A stretch of DNA of 64,000 nt. It comes from Streptomyces sp. NBC_01775. GTDB taxonomy: Bacteria; Actinomycetota; Actinomycetes; Streptomycetales; Streptomycetaceae. The translations under genes were made by a program, and so were the position numbers. The stretch lies in assembly GCF_035917675.1 (NCBI RefSeq), contig NZ_CP109104.1, positions 5,890,001-5,954,000 of the forward strand, in the 5' to 3' direction. Of the stretch, positions 7,755 to 16,694 are shown piece by piece. The notes under the pieces are model-generated. The model had not been told where the DNA came from. It did not search any database and was given only the letters and a program-made list of their open reading frames with translations. The stretch's first letter is position 1. Each line of letters starts with the position of its first letter.

Positions 7755-9008
7755 ATGCGGTTGTACCTGCTCGCCCTCAACCCCACCGATTCGGTCACCG
7801 AAGGCTTCCTGCCCGCCGCGGCCCGGCTCGGTCTCAAGGTCACCGTGCTCACCGACCAGCCCGAGACCCATCGCCGCGCCTGCCCGGAGACCGAGGTCCT
7901 GGAGTGCGGCGTACGCGACTTCCGTGCCGTCATCACCCGGATCGCGACGCACCACCCGCCGGACGCCGTCTTCACCAACAGCGACCATCTCCAGACCCAG
8001 GCGGCCCTGGCCGCCGACTACTTCGGCCTTCCTGCCAAGCCCTGGCGGGCCGCACTGCGTGCCAAGGACAAGGCGCACATGCGCCGCCACCTGGCCGCGA
8101 CCGGAGCCGACACGGTGTGGTCGACCGAGCTGCCGGCCGGTCAGGACCCGGCCGTGCTCACCGGCTCCGACGCGCCCTATCCGCGCGACGTGCCCTACCC
8201 ACCGCGCGACGTGCCCTCCCCGCGCGAGGTGCCCTATCCGTGCGTCGTCAAGCCCCGGGAAGGCGTGGCCAGCGAGGACGTGACGCTGGTCGACGGACCG
8301 GGGGAACTCGCGCTGCGCTGCGCGGAGATCCAGGCGCGGCGGCCCGGGGAGGCCCTGGTCGTCGAGGAGTACCTGACCGGTCCGCTGTTCACCCTGGAAA
8401 CGCTCGGCGACGGCCGCGTCCGCCACGTCCTCGGCGGTTTCCACACCGAGTTGTCGGCCCCGCCGTACTTCATCGAGGAGCGGATGGCCTTCGTCCAGGC
8501 CCACTCCGAGCCCGTTGTCGCGCAGGTCCTCGCCCAGCTCGACGCGCTCGGCGTCGGCTTCGGCGTCTGCCACACCGAGTTCGTGGTGGACGAGGGCCGG
8601 GCCCGCCTCATCGAGGTCAACTACCGTGCCATCGGGGACCAGTGCGATCTGCTGCTCGCCGAGCTGCTGGACATCCCGCTGTTCGCGCACATCCTGCGCA
8701 CGCACCTGGGCGAGCCGCTGCCCGCCGATCTGGGAGCACGCACCGACGGCGCGGCCCGCCTGGAGTACCCCTGCGCCGACCGCGCCGGCACCCTGACGGC
8801 CGCGCCCGCGGCGGCGGATCTCGTCGTGGACGGGGTGCGGCTGGTCTACCGGCCGCTGCGCGAAGTCGGCGAACGGCACGAGCTGTACCGCACGAACCGC
8901 GACTTCCTCGGCGTCATACGGGCCACCGCCCCGGGTGCCGGTCAGGCGGCGGTCGACCGGGCAGTGGCGGACTTCCTCGCCGCGCAGCGCTGGGAGGTCA
9001 CCCCGTGA
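7755..9008 (+). CDS. ATP-grasp ligase of a siderophore cluster (PvsA-like)
   Basis: This 417-residue protein is an ATP-grasp ligase. The lysine in CVVKPREG, the segment VVEEYLTG and the metal-binding C-terminal motif RLIEVNYRAIGDQ are typical. Such enzymes activate a carboxylate as acyl phosphate and join it to an amine. It is the first gene of a four-gene operon with two IucA/IucC synthetases and a decarboxylase. Vibrioferrin clusters have the same order, with the ATP-grasp enzyme PvsA first. The ATG at 7755 follows GGAAGGGG. An 18-21 bp repeat at 8181-8240 inserts a Pro-Arg-Asp-Val-Pro stretch just before the ATP-binding lysine. The stop overlaps the next start (GTGA), which suggests coupled translation. 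Confidence 0.8.
   Translation: MRLYLLALNPTDSVTEGFLPAAARLGLKVTVLTDQPETHRRACPETEVLECGVRDFRAVITRIATHHPPDAVFTNSDHLQTQAALAADYFGLPAKPWRAALRAKDKAHMRRHLAATGADTVWSTELPAGQDPAVLTGSDAPYPRDVPYPPRDVPSPREVPYPCVVKPREGVASEDVTLVDGPGELALRCAEIQARRPGEALVVEEYLTGPLFTLETLGDGRVRHVLGGFHTELSAPPYFIEERMAFVQAHSEPVVAQVLAQLDALGVGFGVCHTEFVVDEGRARLIEVNYRAIGDQCDLLLAELLDIPLFAHILRTHLGEPLPADLGARTDGAARLEYPCADRAGTLTAAPAAADLVVDGVRLVYRPLREVGERHELYRTNRDFLGVIRATAPGAGQAAVDRAVADFLAAQRWEVTP
8181..8240. repeat. 18-21 bp in-frame tandem repeat in the ATP-grasp gene
   Basis: Three consecutive units begin with CCGCGCGACGTGCCCT or CCGCGCGAGGTGCCCT. They encode Pro-Arg-Asp/Glu-Val-Pro repeats next to the ATP-binding lysine. Confidence 0.8.
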
Positions 9009-10975
9009 CGGCCCCGCATGCCGCGGCCACCTCCGACCCGGCAGAGCGGGACCTCCTGCTGCGGGTGCTGAGCGCGCTGCTGCGCGAGGACGTCGTCGGC
9101 TTACGTTCCCGTGCCACGCCGGTGGAGCGGGAGGACGGCCTCTGGCTGCGGCTGCCCGCCACCGCTGACGCGGACGCGCTGCGACTGCCTGTCGCCGAAG
9201 AGGGGTTCCAGTGCGAGTACGCGGCCCGACTGCCGCTGCTCGTACGGGAGTCGGGGCCGGGGCCGGAGCCGGGGCCGTTTCCGGAGCCGCTGTCGGGCGA
9301 CCGCGAGTCGGATTCGGGGCCGGGGTCGGAGCCGGGCGCCCGTGAATCGGAGCCGGGCGCCCGTGAATCGGAGCCGGGCGCCCGTGAATCGGAGCCGGGC
9401 GACCGCGAGTCGGATTCGGGCGCCCGCGAGCGGGAGTTGCGCGATCGCGAGCTGACCTCGCACGACGCCATCCTCGAAGCGCTGAAGGCGCGCGCTCATC
9501 CCGCCGACCGGGACGGCTTCGACGCCTTCGCCGAGGAGTGCCGCCAAGCCCTCGACGCCCGCCGGCTGCACGACCGCACTCAGGCCGAGGTGACCGGCCT
9601 GCTGCGGGACCGTCACGGCGCCGATCCCGCCCGCTGGACGGGGCTCGCCGCAGGACTCGCCCACGATGCCCTCGCGGCCCGCCACGATCACCCCGTCTAC
9701 CCCACCGCCCGAGGGCGCTCCGCGCTCGGTGAGACCCAACTGCGCGCCTACGCACCGGAGTTCCACCCGCGCTTCGCGCTGCGCTGGATCGCCGTGCCGC
9801 ACGAGGACCTGACCGTGCCAGGGGGTACGGCAGCCCTGCCCGAGTGCTGGCCCTCACCCGCGGTCCTCGGCCTGCCGGAGCTGACCGACAGCCACACCGC
9901 CCTCCCCGTCCACCCGCTCACCCTGGGCGATCCCCTGCGCGAGGCCCTTGGCGCCGCCGGTCTTCGGGGCCGGGCCGTGCTCGCCGAGCGCCCGCGCCTG
10001 GAGGCCGTCCCCACCCTGTCCATGCGCACGGTCGCGCTCACCGCCGGTCCAGCGCTCCACCTCAAACTGCCGCTCGCCACCGCCACACTGGGCCTGCGCA
10101 ACCGCCGGACGATCAAGCCCGGCACGCTCGTGGACGGTGCCGCCTGCCAGCGCCTCGTGGAAACCGTGATCGCCCGCGAGCCGCGCTTCCGCGACACGGT
10201 TCTGCACGCCGACGAGACGGTGTACGCCCATGCCGGGCACGAACTCCTCGCCGTACTCTGCCGCCGCTATCCGTCCGGTCTCGACGACGCCGTCGTCGTG
10301 CCGCTGGCCGCGCTGCTGAGCGAGGCCCCCGGCGGCGCCATGGTGATCGACCACCTCGCCGGCCGCTTCTACGGCGGTGATCCGGTCGCGCTGCTCGACG
10401 CCTGTCTCACCCTGCTCTTCGACTGGCAGACCACGCTCTTCGGCTACGGCATCGCGCTGGAGTCGCACCAACAGAACATCTCCGTCATCCTGGACCGAGC
10501 AGGGAGCGGCCGTACGCGTCTTCGGCTGCTGTTCAAGGACAACGACGGTCCGCGCATCAACGCTGCCCGGCTCCGGGAGACCCTGGGGGCCGACGCGCCG
10601 GACCGGTCCGGCTTCGAGGACGCGCGGATCTTCGCCGCCGACGACGGGCCCGTCACCGACCTGTTCACCACCATCACCCTCCATCTGTGCGCGGGCGCCT
10701 ACGCTTTCGCACTGGCCCGGCACGGCCGTGCCCCGTTGGGGACGCTGCTGGGCCTGGTACGCGACCGGCTCGCCGAGGCCGCGGGCCGGCTCGGCACCGG
10801 CCCGGGGGAGCCGGGCGCCGTCCTGCGCTCCCGCGTCCTGGACGCACCAGAGCTGCCGGTCAAGGCCATGGTCACCGCCGGGACACTGCTCACCAAGGAA
10901 CGCTCGGGCGCGGCCGACATCAACAAGCACTACACCACCGGCCCCAACTACCTGTGCCAAACAGCCCTTCCCTGA
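9005..10975 (+). CDS. IucA/IucC-family NIS siderophore synthetase 1 (PvsB-like)
   Basis: This 656-residue NRPS-independent siderophore synthetase should use ATP to join a carboxylate (citrate or 2-oxoglutarate type) to an amine or alcohol. The N-terminal phosphate-binding segment HPVYPTARGRSALGE (about residue 225), LKLPLATATLGLRNRR and the later ESHQQN and FKDNDGPRIN motifs are the IucA/IucC core. The C-terminal FhuF-like part lacks a cysteine cluster. The GTG at 9005 overlaps the upstream stop (GTGA). Near residue 105 a 21-bp repeat expands an acidic Glu-Pro-Gly-Ala-Arg-Glu-Ser tract, which lengthens the protein beyond a usual synthetase of about 600 residues. Confidence 0.88.
   Translation: MTAPHAAATSDPAERDLLLRVLSALLREDVVGLRSRATPVEREDGLWLRLPATADADALRLPVAEEGFQCEYAARLPLLVRESGPGPEPGPFPEPLSGDRESDSGPGSEPGARESEPGARESEPGARESEPGDRESDSGARERELRDRELTSHDAILEALKARAHPADRDGFDAFAEECRQALDARRLHDRTQAEVTGLLRDRHGADPARWTGLAAGLAHDALAARHDHPVYPTARGRSALGETQLRAYAPEFHPRFALRWIAVPHEDLTVPGGTAALPECWPSPAVLGLPELTDSHTALPVHPLTLGDPLREALGAAGLRGRAVLAERPRLEAVPTLSMRTVALTAGPALHLKLPLATATLGLRNRRTIKPGTLVDGAACQRLVETVIAREPRFRDTVLHADETVYAHAGHELLAVLCRRYPSGLDDAVVVPLAALLSEAPGGAMVIDHLAGRFYGGDPVALLDACLTLLFDWQTTLFGYGIALESHQQNISVILDRAGSGRTRLRLLFKDNDGPRINAARLRETLGADAPDRSGFEDARIFAADDGPVTDLFTTITLHLCAGAYAFALARHGRAPLGTLLGLVRDRLAEAAGRLGTGPGEPGAVLRSRVLDAPELPVKAMVTAGTLLTKERSGAADINKHYTTGPNYLCQTALP
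9329..9433. repeat. 21-bp in-frame tandem repeat in synthetase 1
   Basis: Five 21-bp units, the first three identical, encode the heptapeptide EPGARES and variants. A further degenerate copy lies just upstream. Confidence 0.9.
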
Positions 10976-11067
10976 CAGCGGCCACCCCAGCCACCCCAGC
11001 CACCGTCCACCTCGCCGACCGCACCCCCGTCGCACCCCCGTTCTCTCCGCATCCGCTGGAGCCGTTG

Positions 11068-12972
11068 ATGCCGCTGACCGATTCGCTCGGTACCCGCCCC
11101 GTAGCCGCCGCGCGCCGCGCGCTGCCCACCGCCGACGACGTGGTGGCCCACACCCTGCTCAACTGCCTGCTGAGAGAGCTGTCAGGGCCCGAGTACCGGA
11201 CCGCCGTCGACGGGGGGCACCTGCTGCTGCGCCTGCCGCGCCGAGGCGTACTGCTGCGCGTCGCCCTGCGCCGTACGTCGCTGCTGGGCGCGCACCGGTT
11301 CACCGGGCCGGTGCAGGAGCGGCGGGACGGGAACGGAAGCGGAAGCGGGAACGCGAACGGGAACGGAGACCGGGCGGCGGTCGACGGAGTCTGGGCGGCG
11401 GTCGACGGAATCTGGGCGGCGGCCGACGGAGACTGGACGGCGATCGGCTGGCGGCGCCTCGCCGAGTACATCCGAGGCGAGCTGTCGCTCCGTACCGGGT
11501 TGCGCAACGACGAGTTCCTGGACCAGGTCGCCTCCAGCCACCGGGCCGTCACGGCCGCGCTCGCCGTACGCGCGGCACGGCCGGAGCCCGAGTCCGGTCC
11601 TCCCGAGCCCGAGCCCGAGTCCGATCCCGCCGACGAGGTGGCGGAGCCCCTCGCCACCTACCTCGGCTCGGAGCAGTCCCTCCTGTTCGGCCACCGGTTC
11701 CACCCCAGTCCGAAGGCCCACACCGGCGACCCGGGCACCTGGCTGTCGTACGCCCCCGAAACAGGCGCGTCCTTCCCCCTGCGCCATCTCGCGGTACGCG
11801 AGCACCTGATCGCGCAGGAGACGGCCGAGGAAGGCGCCGCCGGCGTCCTCGACCGCCTGCGCTCCGACACTCCGGACGGCTACCGGCTGCTGCCGGCGCA
11901 TCCATGGCAGTACGAGATGCTCGGCGCGCATCCCGCGCTGCGCGAGGCCATCGAGCGGAGGGACATCCTCGACCTGGGCCCTGCCGGAAGGCCGTTCGCC
12001 GCCACCGCCTCCGTACGCACGCTGTACGACGGCGACACGTTCCTGAAGTTCAGCCTGAACGTCCGCCTCACCAACTGCCTGCGGAAGAACGCCAGCTACG
12101 AGCTGTCCGGCGCCGTCGCCCTGACCCGGCTGCTGGAGCCGGTCCTGACCGACCTGGCCAACCGGTTTCCCGGCAGCGCCATGCTCCGCGAGCCCTCCTA
12201 CCGCAGCCTCGCGCTGCCGGGCCCCGACGGCACGCCGGACAAGGCTCTGCTCGAAGGCTTCGGCGTGATCGTCCGGGAGGGGCTCGCGGCGCGCCTGCTG
12301 CCCGGCACCACCCCGCTGCTCGCGGCGGCCGTCGCCGACGAGTACCCGACGGGGCCCGGCCACATCTCCCGGCTCCTGGACGGCGCGTGCCCACGCACCG
12401 CGCTGGAGTGGTGGTCGGCGTACCTGAGGCTGCTCATACCGCCCGTCCTGGCCGCGTACTTCGACCACGGCCTGGTCCTGGAGCCGCACTTGCAGAATGT
12501 CCTCGTCTGCGTCGACGACGACGGCATGCCGGCCCAGGTGCTCTTCCGCGACCTGGAGGGCACCAAGCTCGTCCCCGAACACCACGCCGACACCCTCGCG
12601 GGGCTGCCCGCCGAGGTCGCCGGCCCCCTGACCTACGACGCGGGGCGCGGCTGGGACCGGGTCGTGTACTGCCTGCTGGTCAACCACGTCGCCGAGATGC
12701 TCGCCGCCGTCGCCGACCTGCACCCGGAGGCCGAGCGCGCCCTGTGGGCCGAGGTCCGGGCCACCCTGCGGGCGTACGCCGACCGCTTCGGCTGCCCGCC
12801 GCCACTCGCCGCCCTCCTCGCGGGCGCGCCGCTGCCCGCCAAGGCCAACCTGCTCACCCGCTGGGAGCGCAAGGCCGACCGCGAGGCCGGCTACGTCCGG
12901 CTGCCCACCCCGCTCGCCGAAGACGTGCTGTCCGAGACCGCCCACGGCTACGACACCTGGAAGGCCCGATGA
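11068..12972 (+). CDS. IucA/IucC-family NIS siderophore synthetase 2 (PvsD-like)
   Basis: This 634-residue NIS synthetase is a distant paralogue of the preceding gene. It has the clearer IucA/C signatures GHRFHPSPKAHTG (about residue 210), LLPAHPWQYEML, LTNCLRKNASYELSG and, near residue 470, EPHLQN followed by FRDLEGTKL. It should condense an activated carboxylate with the amine or alcohol supplied for the siderophore. The ATG at 11068 follows GGAG at good spacing; an earlier GTG at 10954, inside the preceding gene, has no ribosome site. A 21-bp repeat (11374-11436) and a Gly-Asn-Ser tract lie in the N-terminal part. The end overlaps the decarboxylase start (ATGA). Confidence 0.88.
   Translation: MPLTDSLGTRPVAAARRALPTADDVVAHTLLNCLLRELSGPEYRTAVDGGHLLLRLPRRGVLLRVALRRTSLLGAHRFTGPVQERRDGNGSGSGNANGNGDRAAVDGVWAAVDGIWAAADGDWTAIGWRRLAEYIRGELSLRTGLRNDEFLDQVASSHRAVTAALAVRAARPEPESGPPEPEPESDPADEVAEPLATYLGSEQSLLFGHRFHPSPKAHTGDPGTWLSYAPETGASFPLRHLAVREHLIAQETAEEGAAGVLDRLRSDTPDGYRLLPAHPWQYEMLGAHPALREAIERRDILDLGPAGRPFAATASVRTLYDGDTFLKFSLNVRLTNCLRKNASYELSGAVALTRLLEPVLTDLANRFPGSAMLREPSYRSLALPGPDGTPDKALLEGFGVIVREGLAARLLPGTTPLLAAAVADEYPTGPGHISRLLDGACPRTALEWWSAYLRLLIPPVLAAYFDHGLVLEPHLQNVLVCVDDDGMPAQVLFRDLEGTKLVPEHHADTLAGLPAEVAGPLTYDAGRGWDRVVYCLLVNHVAEMLAAVADLHPEAERALWAEVRATLRAYADRFGCPPPLAALLAGAPLPAKANLLTRWERKADREAGYVRLPTPLAEDVLSETAHGYDTWKAR
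11374..11436. repeat. 21-bp in-frame tandem repeat in synthetase 2
   Basis: Three near-identical units of GCGGCGGTCGACGGAGTCTGG-type (21 bp each, few mismatches) encode Ala-Ala-Val-Asp-Gly-Val-Trp repeats. A (GGGAAC)-like Gly-Asn run precedes them. Confidence 0.88.
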
Positions 12973-14168
12973 CCGCCCCCACCCCCGCGGTGCGCGACCG
13001 CGTGCTGTCCCTGCCCGCCGACCAACTCCCCGCGTACGTATACGACGTGGCGGCCTTGCGTGCGCACGCGGCCACCGTCCGGGCCGCCCTTCCCGAGCGC
13101 GTCGAGCTGTACTACGCGGCCAAGGCCAACCCGGAGCCGGAGATCCTCGCCGCACTCGGCCCGTACGTCGACGGTTACGAGGTCTCCTCGGGAGGCGAAC
13201 TCGCCCACGTCGGACAGGAGATGCCGGGCCGCCCGCTCGCCTTCGGCGGCCCGGGCAAGACTCCGGCGGAGATCGCCTCGGCCCTGGAAGCGGGCGTGGA
13301 CCGCTTCCATGTGGAGAGCCCGCACGAACTCCGCATGCTCGCGGAGCTGGCCCGGCGGGCGGACGCGCACGTGGGCGTCCTCCTCCGTTTCAACCTCGCG
13401 CTGCCCTCCGCGCAACTGGCGGGCAGCTCCCTGACGATGGGCGGCCGTCCCGCCCCCTTCGGCCTCGACCCGGCGGACGCCGACACCGCCGTCCGGCTTC
13501 TCACCGACGGCACATATCCCCAACTGGAGCTGCGCGGCGTCCACGCCCACCTGGCCAGCGGACTGGAGGCCCCCGGGCTGCTGGCCGTCGCCGAGTCCGT
13601 CGTCACGTGGGCCGCAGGCCTGGCCGCACGCCACCGCGTCCGGTTCGCCGAGGTCAACGTCGGCGGAGGCATGGCGGTCGACTACGCCGATCCGGAGTGC
13701 CGGTTCGACTGGCCCGCCTACGGCGCGGGGCTCCACCGTCTTGCCGACGCCCACCCGGACCTCACCCTCCGGATCGAGCCGGGCCGCGCCCTGACCGCGT
13801 ACAGCGGGTGGTACGCCACCGAGGTGCTGGACGTGAAGCGGAGCCACGAGGAGGAGTTCGCCGTCGTCCGCGGCGGCACCCACCACCTGCGGACCCCGGC
13901 GGCCAAGGGGCACGACCAGCCCTGCTCCGTCCTCCCGGTGGAGGCCTGGCCCCACCCCTGGCCCCGGCCGACCGCCGCCCAGGACCACCTCACCCTGACC
14001 GGCCAGCTCTGCACCCCCAAGGACGTGCTGGCCCGCCACGTCCCGGCACCGGGACTGCGCGCGGGCGACCGCCTGACGTTCGCCCTCGCCGGCGCCTACG
14101 CGTGGAACATCTCCCACCACGGCTTCCTCATGCACCCGAGGCCGGGCTTTCATTTCCTCGACGGGTGA
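12969..14168 (+). CDS. Type III PLP-dependent decarboxylase (PvsE/SbnH-like)
   Basis: This 399-residue enzyme belongs to the alanine racemase-fold, fold-III decarboxylases (ornithine/diaminopimelate decarboxylase superfamily). The PLP lysine is in YYAAKANPEPE near residue 40. GGELAHVG, the glycine-rich NVGGGMAVDY (phosphate binding) and RIEPGRALTAY are visible, and the active site is completed by GAYAWNISHHGF near the end. In vibrioferrin PvsE and staphyloferrin B SbnH, such enzymes decarboxylate an amino-acid siderophore intermediate. It is coupled by ATGA overlap to synthetase 2 and ends the operon about 100 bp before a tRNA-Leu. The substrate is inferred from context only. Confidence 0.86.
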   Translation: MTAPTPAVRDRVLSLPADQLPAYVYDVAALRAHAATVRAALPERVELYYAAKANPEPEILAALGPYVDGYEVSSGGELAHVGQEMPGRPLAFGGPGKTPAEIASALEAGVDRFHVESPHELRMLAELARRADAHVGVLLRFNLALPSAQLAGSSLTMGGRPAPFGLDPADADTAVRLLTDGTYPQLELRGVHAHLASGLEAPGLLAVAESVVTWAAGLAARHRVRFAEVNVGGGMAVDYADPECRFDWPAYGAGLHRLADAHPDLTLRIEPGRALTAYSGWYATEVLDVKRSHEEEFAVVRGGTHHLRTPAAKGHDQPCSVLPVEAWPHPWPRPTAAQDHLTLTGQLCTPKDVLARHVPAPGLRAGDRLTFALAGAYAWNISHHGFLMHPRPGFHFLDG

Positions 14169-14269
14169 CCGGTGGTCGCGTAGCCGGACGCCCGCGTAGC
14201 CGCTCGTCGCGCCGCCGCACCGCTGACCCGTGCGGGGGCCGCGGGCTCAAAAGGGAGGCGTGCCCACCG

Positions 14270-14351
14270 TGCGCGAGGGGGGACTCGAACCCCCACGTCC
14301 GAAGACACCGGCACCTAAAGCCGTCCCGTCTACCAATTCCGGCACTCGCGC
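14270..14351 (-). tRNA. tRNA-Leu (anticodon TAG)
   Basis: The 82-nt RNA has a perfect 7-bp acceptor stem (GCGCGAG/CTCGCGC) with discriminator A, the class II D-arm GGAATTGGTAGAC, anticodon loop TTTAGGT, a short variable arm and the T-loop GTTCGAG. No CCA end is encoded. It marks the right edge of the siderophore island. Confidence 0.93.
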
Positions 14352-14434
14352 GCGCACATATCGTACTGCGCGCCCCCGCGCCCACGGGGGCGGGCCCGGA
14401 TCGGCCGGGCCCCGGGGGTGCGGGGGCCGCGGGG

Positions 14435-15940
14435 TCAGAAGGTGGGTTCGTTGGTCTGGGCGCGGGCCAGCGCGTGGGCTTCCTCGGGGGTGCTGACCGA
14501 GGGCGGGGAGCCCTCCAGCGGCTGCTGGGCCGTCTCCTTCATGCACAGCACGGAGATGATGCCGAGCACCGCGGCGCCGGAGGCGTAGTACGCGGGGGCC
14601 AGCTTGTCGCCGGTGGAGTCGACCAGGGCCGTCATCACGCCGGGGGCCGTGCCGCCGAAGACGGAGGTGGCGACGTTGTAGCCGATGGACAGCGACCCGT
14701 AGCGCACGTCCGTGGGGAACAGCGCGGGCAAGGTCGCCGACATCGTGCCCAGCAGGCAGACCAGGCAGGCGCCGAGCACCAGCAGCCCGGCCATGACGGC
14801 GATGAAGCTGCCCTGCTGGAAGAGGGCGAAGGCGGGCACCGTCAGCACCAGGAAGCCGATCATGCCGGCCAGCAGCAGCGGCTTGCGGCCGAAGCGGTCG
14901 TTGAGGTGGCCCACCCGTTGCAGCACCGTCATCATCGCCACCATCGCGATGATCGCGGCCACCAGCTCCATCGAGTTCTCGTATCCGAGGGCGTCGGTGA
15001 GGTAGGCGGGCATGTACGACAGCAGCATGTAGTCGGTGACGTTGTACGCCGCGACCAGGCCGATGCACAGCAGCAGGGTGCGCCACTGCTCGGCGAAGAT
15101 CGTCTTCAGCTCCTTCTGCGGCACGTTCTCCGAGAGCCGGGGCGAGGCGGCCTCCACCTTGCTCGCCTCCGGGGAGTGCGACATCTCGGCGGCGCGCTTT
15201 TGGAAGGCCGGGGTCTCATCCAGCTTCATCCGCAGATACAGACCGATGACACCGATCGGCCCGCCGACCAGGAAGGGGATGCGCCAGCCCCAGTCGAGCA
15301 TCGCGTCCGGGCCCAGCGTGGTGGTCAGGATCAGCACCAGCCCGGCGGCTCCGGTGTAGCCGGTGAGCGTGCCCAGCTCCAGGAAGCTGCCGAAGTAGCC
15401 GCGCTTCTTGTCCGGCGCGTACTCGGCGATGAAGGTCGCGGCGCCGCCGTACTCGCCGCCCGTGGAGAAGCCCTGCACCAGACGGCACACCAGCAGCAGC
15501 GCCGGTGAGGCGAGCCCGATGGTGTCGTAGGAGGGGATCAGGCCGATGCAGAAGGTGCCCAGGGCCATGAGCATCATCGTCGTCGCCAGGACCTTCTTCC
15601 GCCCGATACGGTCGCCGAGCGGGCCGAAGAACAGCCCGCCGAGCGGCCGTACCAGGAAGGACGCCGCGAAGGCGGTGAAGGACGCGAGGAGCTGGGTGCT
15701 GCCGGCCGGGAAGAAGACCTTGCCGATGGTGACCGCGAGATACGCGTAGATCCCGAAGTCGAACCATTCCATGGCATTACCGACCGCTGCGGCCTTGGTG
15801 GCCGTGCGGACCGTCTTCTCGTCCGTGACGGTGATGTCGCTGCGGCGGATGCGGGGACGCATCCGCCGTCTGACAGCGCGGAAGAGATTGCGGTGCCGCT
15901 TGAGGGCAGCCGGGTCGGGGGCCGGATCCTCGTGGTTCAT
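14435..15940 (-). CDS. MHS-type MFS transporter (ProP-like)
   Basis: This 501-residue membrane protein is a major facilitator of the metabolite/H+ symporter branch. The first helix carries GNAMEWFDFGIYAY, typical of ProP/MHS carriers. The loop 2-3 motif is GPLGDRIGRKKVLA, and GRKPLLLAG follows in the second half. Relatives import proline, betaine, citrate or 2-oxoglutarate with protons. A charged N-terminal extension of about 40 residues precedes the first helix. It is separated from the siderophore operon by the tRNA gene, runs the other way and has no iron box, so a role in siderophore export is unlikely. The ATG at 15940 gives the longest plausible protein; its ribosome site is weak. Confidence 0.85.
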   Translation of the reverse strand: MNHEDPAPDPAALKRHRNLFRAVRRRMRPRIRRSDITVTDEKTVRTATKAAAVGNAMEWFDFGIYAYLAVTIGKVFFPAGSTQLLASFTAFAASFLVRPLGGLFFGPLGDRIGRKKVLATTMMLMALGTFCIGLIPSYDTIGLASPALLLVCRLVQGFSTGGEYGGAATFIAEYAPDKKRGYFGSFLELGTLTGYTGAAGLVLILTTTLGPDAMLDWGWRIPFLVGGPIGVIGLYLRMKLDETPAFQKRAAEMSHSPEASKVEAASPRLSENVPQKELKTIFAEQWRTLLLCIGLVAAYNVTDYMLLSYMPAYLTDALGYENSMELVAAIIAMVAMMTVLQRVGHLNDRFGRKPLLLAGMIGFLVLTVPAFALFQQGSFIAVMAGLLVLGACLVCLLGTMSATLPALFPTDVRYGSLSIGYNVATSVFGGTAPGVMTALVDSTGDKLAPAYYASGAAVLGIISVLCMKETAQQPLEGSPPSVSTPEEAHALARAQTNEPTF

Positions 15941-16038
15941 CCCCCATGAGTACCGCACGGCACTTCTCTTACACGGCACCCGGGGGCTGCCGTCGATCAA
16001 GCCCTCGCCGGCGCGAGGAATGCAGGCGCCCGCGGAGG

Positions 16039-16521
16039 TCAGGCGTCCGAGGAGGCCAGGCCCAGGTCCTTGAGGAGCTTGGCGACATGGCCCGTCGCCT
16101 TGACGTTGTAGAGAGCCCGCTCGACCTTGCCCTCCTCGTCGACGACCACCGTGGAGCGGATGACGCCCGTGACCGTCTTGCCGTAGAGCTTCTTCTCGCC
16201 GAAAGCGCCGTACGCCTCCAACGTCTCCTTGGACGGGTCTCCGACGAGCGTGACCTCCAGGTCCTCCTTCTCGCGGAACTTCGCCAGCTTCTCCGGCTTG
16301 TCCGGGGAGACGCCGATGACGTCGTAGCCCTGGCCGGCCAGCAGCTCCAGGTTGTCCGTGAAGTCGCACGCCTGCTTCGTGCAGCCCGGGGTCAGCGCGG
16401 CGGGGTAGAAATACACGATCACCTTGCGGCCCCGGTGCGCGGAGAGGGAGACGTCCTTCCCGTCGGCGTCCGGCAGCGTGAAGGCGGGGGCGGTGTCGCC
16501 GGGCTCAAGTCGCTCGCTCAT
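16039..16521 (-). CDS. bcp: Thioredoxin-dependent peroxiredoxin, BCP type
   Basis: This 160-residue cytoplasmic thiol peroxidase reduces hydrogen peroxide and organic hydroperoxides with electrons from thioredoxin. The active site is TPGCTKQACDF near residue 45, where the first cysteine is peroxidatic and the second, five residues later, is resolving, as in atypical BCP/PrxQ enzymes. A conserved GVSPDKPEKLAKFREK segment follows. The ATG at 16521 is preceded by GGAG. It is divergent from the DUF3618 gene, with about 170 bp between them. Confidence 0.93.
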   Translation of the reverse strand: MSERLEPGDTAPAFTLPDADGKDVSLSAHRGRKVIVYFYPAALTPGCTKQACDFTDNLELLAGQGYDVIGVSPDKPEKLAKFREKEDLEVTLVGDPSKETLEAYGAFGEKKLYGKTVTGVIRSTVVVDEEGKVERALYNVKATGHVAKLLKDLGLASSDA

Positions 16522-16694
16522 CGGGGCTCCTCTGCTCCTGCTTCTCACAGGTTGTGATCACTCTCGGTGGGACCGTGCCCGAGCGTAGCCGGAGGGTACC
16601 GATCGGGGGTGCCGTGGGGCACCGGGCCCGGCGAGCTGACAGGATGTCCGGTAACACGGTAGGACGCAGGACTGACAGCGACGGAGGCAGCTCG

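Noticed and set aside
9329..9433. Regular repeats considered as a CRISPR array
   Set aside because: The units are contiguous with no spacers and lie in frame inside a synthetase. No cas gene is present.
7596..9857. 753-codon minus-strand frame over the ATP-grasp and synthetase genes
   Set aside because: The coding signals, motifs and start sites all belong to the plus-strand genes. The shadow is Arg/Gly-rich with no domain.
14270..14351. tRNA-Leu considered as an attachment site of a genomic island
   Set aside because: No integrase and no matching direct repeat of the tRNA 3' end was seen near the left edge of the siderophore island.
14435..15940. MHS transporter considered as the siderophore exporter
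   Set aside because: It has ProP-type signatures, no iron box, opposite orientation and a tRNA gene in between.
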